Positions 54,801-63,800 of a stretch of DNA of 64,000 nucleotides are shown in pieces. Each line of letters begins with the position of its first letter. Positions within the stretch are counted from its first letter, which is position 1. The position numbers were made by a program, and so were the translations under genes. This DNA is from Owenia fusiformis (Eukaryota > Annelida > Polychaeta > Sabellida > Oweniidae). The DNA lies in assembly GCA_903813345.2 (NCBI GenBank), contig CAIIXF020000001.1:35183366-35247365 (forward strand), given 5' to 3'. The notes beneath the pieces were generated by a model. The model had not been told where the DNA came from and ran no database searches. It worked only from the letters and a program-made list of their open reading frames with translations.

Positions 54801-57800
54801 TTCACGCAACATAAAAATATGCGATTGGAACAGAAATTTAGACTTCCTATTGAACACATGAAGTCACAACTTTCTCCAGAAACTAGACAATGTCATCATT
54901 TATTAGGTGAATTCTTTCAAAGATTCTGACCTAATTTTCTGCTCAAAGCTACTGAAAACAGTCAATTTTTGTTAATCCTCGAAACATAGTTTATTTGGGA
55001 TATAGAGAAGCTGACTGCCCATTCGTCTATCCATTCATCCATTTGTTCTTAAAGTTACATCATACTGTCATCAAATTTTAATCGGGCCTTTGAAAGTGCA
55101 TGTACAAATTAAAAGTAGTAATTTACCCTGTGATTATAATACACTATTTATTACACTTATTTGTAGGTACTGGTGTCTAATGAGATGGCTTGTGAACTTT
55201 TTGGCTACAACACTGGTGAACTTTGTGGAATGAAGCTTTCAGACCTTGTCCACTTGAAGAAACGTCAGACAGAAGCAATCACTGAGAGCCATCTGGAGCC
55301 ATCAGGGGAGGTTGTAGAACTTTCTGGAAAAGTGGTATGTTACAAACAACAATCTGTGCTAAAATGTTATTCTGCAGTTTGGTTTTGAAAAAGTTGGACA
55401 AATTGAGTTGCAATAAAGTTGACTCCTGGCCATGATTTCCTCAATATTGAGGTGGCTATATTCCAATTCAATGTATGTTTTTACTATAGTTTGTCCTCTT
55501 TATTTAGAGTTTGTCATTTTCTTTTCTTAAAATCTGCAAATGTCTAGGTCTTTTCCACCAACATATTCCTCAAAAAACAACTTTTTGAGTGATTGAATAA
55601 ATTAATATACAATGTGGCTGATACATACCAACTATGAACAAGATTGGTCCATTATTTTCACAATTACACATTTGTGCAAAACATTTTGAACAACTATTAT
55701 CTAGTTTCAACACTCTTATAATGCTACAGATGGAGGCAGTTGACTCAACAGGTTTGGTGATTCCTATCTCTGTATGGATGAAGAAGATGGATTATGATGG
55801 AGAGCCTCGGGCAGTTGCAGTCATGGAGCCAGTTGAGAGAACTACAGCTAACATCACATTTGACAGCACGGTAAGAAGTCCAACACAAGAGAGGATCAAT
55901 ATCTGGAACATTATCTAAAAAGGTTACAGTGAACTCACCAGCATTAAAGTAAATTCTCATTTCTTGTAATTGCTTGTAATTTTCAAGCCTCGTAAGAGCT
56001 TGTAATTACAAGGCCTGTAATAGCTCTTGATAGATATGTGAATCATGTAGCATGACAACAATTAATTTTTTGTTCAATAAAAGAGTCCGATAACAGGGCC
56101 ATGACATGCTCGTACGGGCCTCGAAAATAACAATTACGAGCATCATACTCGCATGGGCCTCGAAAACGAGCTTCGTACCAGCCCGTACGAGGATGGTGCT
56201 CCTTTTTGCCCGTAATGACTCGTAATTCTCGAGGCTCCTACAAGCTCGTAAGGGGCCCAATGTAATTTGCCTGTGTGACCTAAAATATATTTTCACACAA
56301 AGCCAAGGTATATAACCTATAATACTTTTAGCACCCAAATATACATGTACAGGGTGATCAATAAATAAGGTAAAAGTATCTGGTATTTTGTAAATATTGG
56401 TCCAAACATCCTGAAATTTGGTCAGAATATACCTTGTACATTTCTGAATTAAAACATATAAATATATAAATCCTGTCATCTGATTGGTTAATATTATAGT
56501 TACCATGGCAACTGGAGTCAGAGGGACCCGGGGCAATTTAATTGCGTCCAATTTGAACGAAAAATGATAAAAAGCACCTCTTTTTCAAACTGAAAAGAAA
56601 TAAACGTGGGTGCCAGCATTTATTGTTTTAATACTTAGTTACCATTGTTACATACTTTCTTGCAAATTTGGTGTTTGATGTCACGGAAAAGATAAATATA
56701 TAATGAAAACTGATGTGATCATAGAAAGTCTATGACACAGGTCAATGATGAAAAACAATACAGAATAGGTTTGATGAGAGCAAAGAGGAAGAAGAGGCCC
56801 GTAAAATGTTTCACATTGCACTGGGATAATGCTTCATCTCACATTGCTATTCTCACGGTACATCGGGTACAAGCCATTGAAGCACTGGGTTTCCTACTGT
56901 TAGGTCATGTTCTATGCTCTCCTGACTTGTCCCCTAATGATTTTACCTTCATGGCGACCTGGAGAGGGAGTTGAGGTAGTTTCTCATGGGAAGACTTGAA
57001 GTCAGCTATCTTAAAAATTTGCAGCAGGTTATGGGAAAATGGGTTTAAAAAGGGGTTCAAAGACTGGAGTAGAAGACATGAACTACATGGTAAAAACAAA
57101 GGACATTAGGTAGAGTAGTTATGAAGTATAAAATAAGAATATGATATGTCATCTCAATTGTGATTTGAAATATATTATCAAAAGCGCTTCGACTGAAAAT
57201 TTAGTTCTTTGATAGTTGCCCCGGGTCTTCATGCTTTCTATTGCTATGGCAACCATAACTTCAACCAATCACATCACTTTGATCTGTAACTTAATATTTC
57301 AATTCAATAATGTTTGAACTTTATTCTGTGCAGATTTTATGAGGATTGGGTAAAATCTGAAGAAATGCCAGATACTTTTACCTTATTTATTGATCACCCT
57401 GTATGCAGATTTTAGAGGTTATAAGTGACAATTTTGACTAAAACATTGAGATGAAACTGCCACATCATTACTTGAGTTCTAGTAATTTGAAACACAATTA
57501 GATCCAGACCTAGGGGCTTATTTGAAAAAGTCACTCTACCCTAATCAAAAGTGCTTTACTCCTTACTGAATGCTTGACTCAGGTAAACTTTTGAGCTGAC
57601 TACCATCATAGCATACATTTTATACATTGTGCGTGTACCATAATGGTATATAGCATTGCAGAAATGTCTTTTATTGTTTGTATTACAGGGTAAGATATTA
57701 GGATGTGACCAGCAACTGGCATACATACATGGCTACATCTCTCCAATGGAGATTATAGGGTTGAAGATTCAGCATCTGATACCATCATTCAAACTACCCA

Positions 57801-60800
57801 CCCCAGGCCAGAAACTTCAGAGTGTGAGTTAAACCTTATTTTTCATTGTATGGTAGTAAAAGTTCTTATTTAATGTATTTTTAGTATTTAGTGTCTCCTC
57901 CTCCTCTTTTGAAAGATTCCATTCTAGAAATGTATTCCATTTGTTAATTTACAATGCACAAAATACAATATGATAATATAATAATTGAAATTGTTAAGTC
58001 CAAAAGAATTGTACATACACTCAAAAGTAAAAGTTACATCAATATTTGACACATGAACATTCATACATCACATACATATCTATGTAGCATGAAACCTCAC
58101 TGATGCTTTTTGTTTTGTTTTTTGTGTTACCACTTGTTACAATAATAATCCCCAACTTTTTTGTTGTTGGCATTTGGCTGTCAGTGTCTGTAACAATGGT
58201 GTCTGTAACAAATGGCAGGTAGTGATATCTTGAATTTTCATGCCTTGCGTATTATTATTACATATACAGGAAGTGCAGAAACAGCGTGCCACAGGGAGGA
58301 CAAAGGATGGTAACTCATTCCCCCTGAGTGTTTTAGTAAAAGCTACAGAAAAGACACACAGACTCCCACCCCAGCCCCCACCCTTGAAGAACATACCCCC
58401 GGTTCAGACTCAGTCTGTTGGTAAGTGAATGATGGAACATCTTTAAAATACACATTTAGTCACACCCGTAAAGCCATTCTGATTTTACACAAAAAGATGA
58501 TGTGAATCATGAACATTTGCAATCATATACAAGTCTATCACCTATATAATTTTTCCTTAAGGAAACGCTTCAGTGGTTTCAACTTATTTACACAACAATA
58601 TAGATTAGGAAGAATTGCTTATTGATACCATCAAGGTATTAAACTAGAATTAAACACTTTTCACATTATTTTTAATACCAGTTCTTTGCATTTCCATGAC
58701 TGGTTTGTTTAGATCCAATATTGTTCATGGGTAATATCCCAACACCATGATACCATGACACTGCTGCTCTTCATAGGAATTATTAGGGGCTACATTTTTT
58801 TATTTATTTATTTATTTATTTATTTTTTATTCCAAAATAATAGAAAGTACAATTTTCCCCAAAGAATGGATAGTGGGGTTACAAATAAAGGTTTGCCTAA
58901 GACTGCAGCATGAACACCTCATTCTTTTAATTTTTGTATATATGATTTAATATTTTTAATTTCATAGGTTGACTTTTCATAAATACAAAGGTGTGCGATT
59001 GAATAATATAATGTGTTCCTCCATAATCTTGGACTATTTTTTTCTTTGCTAATGAGCCATGATTTATAGCTGTTATATGCAAATGTTGATATTATTAGAT
59101 CAATGACATTTTCATGACTTCTTTTAAAAGTAATATTATTGCCAATAACAATATTTTTCCATGAAATTTTAATTTTTAATTTTGAAGAAATATAGATCCA
59201 CAAGTCTTTTATTTGATCGCACTCTATAATAACGTGTTTTAAATTATTTTCAACCTTACAAAAATTGCAAATTTTTGAATCTGCTTTTTTCCACTTAAAA
59301 AGATCTATGGAAGAACATTATGAAATAATTTGAAGTTAAAGTAAGCTACTTTTTTATCAACAATTGCTATAATCTTGTTATTAAAATACATTTTCCAATT
59401 TATGTGAAATTTAAAATCAATCTTCCATTTATCTTTAGTGTACATGTACATTCTTTCTTTATTATGATATTCAAGGATATTATAGAAAAACTTAGACTTT
59501 TGATCTTTGAAGAATACTTTTTTATCATTTGTGTAAAAAAATTGTCCTTTCATAATGTTTACAAACTTAGCAATTTTAGGTTTCATTATGTTTTAGAAAG
59601 GTTGCAGTATTTTCCTGGCTAAAGATATTTCTGAAATCCAGTTTCTCTTGTCTTTTAATTTTCCTAAAATATGTTCCTCTTTAAGTAAATTGCCATTCAC
59701 ATCTATAATATCCTTTACATAAAGAATATCACTTTTAATCCAAGATTTAAAAAACAGACACTCTCCATTATTTTTCTTAAACAAATAATTTCCAAAAATT
59801 GATTCTTGACAGAGTTTGTCATGATTTATAGCTACAGTATTCCCTCTGTCTTTACATTTATTGAAACCTAATAATATTTCTTGATAAAATTTAGGGATAC
59901 TTAATAAAAGTGGCATTTCTTTAGCAGAATTAAAATTCATTCTAAGGAGTATTTCATTATTCGATGTTATTTTATTAAAATTCCACAGGGGTAAAATATT
60001 CCACTGATTTTTTTCACCAGGATGGAAAATTCTATCTATCCAAGATGCTTTTAAAGCACTGAATTGATTTTCGATATTAATCATATTCACACCTCCTTCT
60101 GTAATATCTTTATATAGTATATTTCTTTTAATCCGGTCTTTGCCATTCCAAATAAAATTAAATAGTATTGTATTTATTTTTAAAATCATATCTTTTGGAA
60201 TTGGAAGAATAGATGCACTATTAATAAGTTTTGGGAGTGCAAGTGACTTTATTATTAATGTTTTTCCAAAAATGGTTAAATCTCTTCTTTTCCATTTTTC
60301 TAAATAAGTTTGCATACCTTCAATTTTTTCATCCCAATTTTTCATCTTACATTGATTGTTGTCATATCCAATATAAATGCCAAGATATTTTATGGGTTCA
60401 GATTTGAATGTATATTTTGAAATTTGCCATTTTTATCACTCCATTTACCAAGCCCTATTGCCTCAGTTTTTTCTAAATTTAGCTTCATTCCAGAGACAGT
60501 GCAAAACATATTTATTTTCTTTATGGCATTCTTTATGGAATGCTCATCTGCAAGGAAAAGTGTGCAATCATCTGCATATAATGCTGTTTTAATTTCAAAT
60601 TGGTCCTCATTTAATTTGATATTAATTCCACGGATGTTTTCACTTTGTTTAATACTTAAATTTAACATTTCCATTGATATGATGAAAAGTAGGGCAGACA
60701 ATGGACAATGGACAATTCCCCTGCTCATGTGTACTTCTTCAGTTAACCACCCATTATGTTTAATGACAATTGAGGGATTTGAGTATATCATTTTTACCCA

Positions 60801-63800
60801 TCTTATGAAGTCATTCCCAAAGTTAAGTTTTTTAAGTGTTAATAGCATAAAATTCCACTCTATTGAATCAAAAGCTTTCTCAAAATCAGTTAGTACTATA
60901 GCGCCATCTTTATTTGTGATCTTACAATATTCTAAAACATCTATTGCTAGTCTACAGTTATTTCCTATGAATCTTTTCTTAATATATGCACTTTGTTCTT
61001 TACCTATAATTTTACCTATCACTTTATGGAGTCTGTTTGATAAAATAAATGCTAAAACTTTATAATCCGTATTTGTGAGGCTAATTGGCCTATAATTTTT
61101 TAAAAGGTTAGAGTCCCCTTTTTTATAAAGTAATGCTATGATTGCCTTTCTGTAAGAGGGTGGTAGCTCACCATAAACAAAACATTCATTAAGTGAACCT
61201 AAAATTAAATTAGAAATATCATCCCAAAATTCTTTGTAAAAGTTAGAGGTTAGGCCATCTATTCCTGGGGATTTGTCCAACTTCAGTTGGCATTTTACTG
61301 AATTCAATTCACTTATGTTTATTTCACCATCACAAAGAGCTTTTTCATTTAATGTAAGAATATGTGGTACCTCAAGAGAATTTAAATAATTATTAATATC
61401 ATTATCACAAATGTTTTAGAAGCATATAGGCTTGAATAAAATTTGCACAGTTCCTTCATTATATCAGAATCACTAGTAACAGTGTTAGTCTCTGTCTTGA
61501 CCTCAGTTATAAAAATTTTTTCCGGATCAGCAATATATTTCTTAGTTTATTTGTCTCGCTCACAAAATGCAGTTGTTGAATCTTTCCACTTAATCTCTGC
61601 AATAATTCTCTATGTTAATGATATATTTTGGAATGGAATTGAACTGAAGCCATGCTGGTGTTGAATCACGGTGTAAACAAAAGACATTTTAATAAATACA
61701 ATGATTGTTTGAGGATATTAAATCACGTGATCTGCTCAGATCAAAACAATAAACAGACTCGAGCATATTGTTTGCAAACATCCGGCTCAAATGTGCCAAC
61801 TGGGAAAATTGGCTGCCACTTTTGAAAAGCGACAAACATCAGTCTTTCAATTGGTATTATACCCGATTGTCAATTTTACAATTTAACTGTAGTGAATTCA
61901 ACTTTGCAGACCTACCCTGAATGCCAATTTTTGCCAAAGTTTTCACATCAATAAAGTTGCAACTTCTACAGTACCTCTGATTGTAGCCCATTAGACGGTT
62001 AGTTTGTACATGATATTTTGTAGATAATGACCACCTGTCCCCCCATCAGGGCAAGAACCCAGGGTCGCTGCTCAATCCAGGTGGTAGCAAGAGTGTGGAT
62101 ATGCAAGATGCAGGTAATAACTTTATTCTTCATGGATTTACATTTTGTCAAAATTATCTTATTTTCAATACTTTTGCAGTTGACATTCTGTGGTCGGCGA
62201 TTCAGAGTTCAGTGTCTATAATGAAATGCAATAACTTACAAGGTGGTGACATTTTGTCATGTTAATGCCTTGTTCATATATTTCAGGCCCTATGGAGTCC
62301 ACAGGTGATGTTTATAGTGCAGTATTGTGGGTGTTTGCCAACATAAGTGGTATGATCACTGTTTTGGGAGATGGATCCATACACAGTATTAACAATAATT
62401 TCTCACTCATGCTCCTGGGGAGACCAAAGGAGGATGTTATTGGAAAGGTAATATATTTAGTTTGAAGGAAAAATATTCTCAGATATTTTTTTATGTTGGT
62501 ACATCCATTTGCTAATATTTTCATTATCCAAATCCAATTTTATGATTTTAATTCAAATCAAGAAAATATTTGGATGTACTACTCCTTTAAATAACAGCAA
62601 GATATATGGAATGCTTTTCATGTTTGGAGTTTCTTTTATAAAAATTATATTATTGTGTTTATTTTATATTATGAATAAAGTGAGTCAAATCAACAAGATG
62701 ATTATATAAAACAAAATATTCAAGTAATCTGTGTTTTGATTTGAATTTTCAAATTACTTGCTAAGTTTAGTTTTAAAGAAAATTCTTCTCTTCTGCTTCA
62801 GGACATTCAGTTTATAATCCCTGAATTTTTTGAAGAGATGGATATAATTGATACTGACTCTATGCCCCTACCACCTCTGGATGATGAAGATGCTGCACAA
62901 CAGGGTAACACAAATAAGTCTTCACTTGAATAACTGTAATAAACAAGTTTGTAATAATGTTGTTATATGAGTATATTTATTTGTAATATGTGTAATTTAT
63001 AGGCAGATTTACCTGTATGCAAATGCTCCTGTTAAGATTCATGGGGCAAATATATTGAAAAATTGCTGCATATTGTATGGATTATGTAGGAGTTTTCCCT
63101 AAGGGCAATATTTATTTTTATCAGACGATCATATAAACAATTTTTATTGCACAAGAGAAGTTGTATATTATCACCATTTTTATGCTGATGGGCATATATG
63201 TGGGTGGCAAAAGAGTCAAAGAATCCATTATTTTAACTTGAAATGTTTACAAGAGTAGACTCAAAGTGCCAAGATCTGATTAGGGTTAGGTCATGCTTGG
63301 ATAAATTACAAATTAGCCATTTTTGGATTTCAAATGCAGTATTTATGACTACATGTCTTGTCTCACCCTTTGCCATTCATGTTTTGTGGTTCTCTGGATC
63401 TTGACTATAAATGCATTATATTGCATTGTATGTTAATCTTCCATTGTTTTTCAGAGCTGAATGACACAGCAGGCCTTCTCAATGCAGCAAGTAACAGTGT
63501 TAACAGAAACAACAACATATCACCCTTAGACTCTTCAGTACATATAGACCTAGACAGTTCACACGATGACTCAGTTAGTTTAACGTCATCACGATCAAGT
63601 GCCAGGACGCCACCTACCACAAGAAAGGTGGAGCCATTGAATTTAGAAACTTTAGACGAGGAGTCTGAAGGCTCGAGATCAGCAAGTGCAAGGTCGGATA
63701 ATAAAAGTTCAAGGTCAAATAATGAATCTGGGAGAACGCTTAGTGTTGAGGATAAACAACAATTAGAGAGCTCCCGAATCTCATATGCTTCAGGAAATGA

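Larger units (their letters stand above)
52391..55166 (+). other. PASK: PASK intron 3, several repeats
   Basis: In order: a 5'-truncated family D copy (52628-52772), a fragment like the 1505 repeat (52798-52860), a foldback (53131-53266), a diverged family C element (about 53620-54615) interrupted by a full family D copy (54134-54490), and a family A-like fragment (about 55000-55080). Confidence 0.65.

Noticed and set aside
56006-56551. 181-codon minus-strand ORF
   Set aside because: It runs from the CTCGTA motif block across the left end of the mariner, two unrelated elements, and has no domain pattern.
60424-61065. 213-codon plus-strand ORF
   Set aside because: It is the antisense shadow of the LINE reverse transcriptase on the minus strand.
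62050-62113. Acceptor ccccatcag at 62049 for PASK exon 8
   Set aside because: The phase from exon 7 would lead to an in-frame stop within 12 codons. The upstream acceptor at 62023 keeps the frame open.
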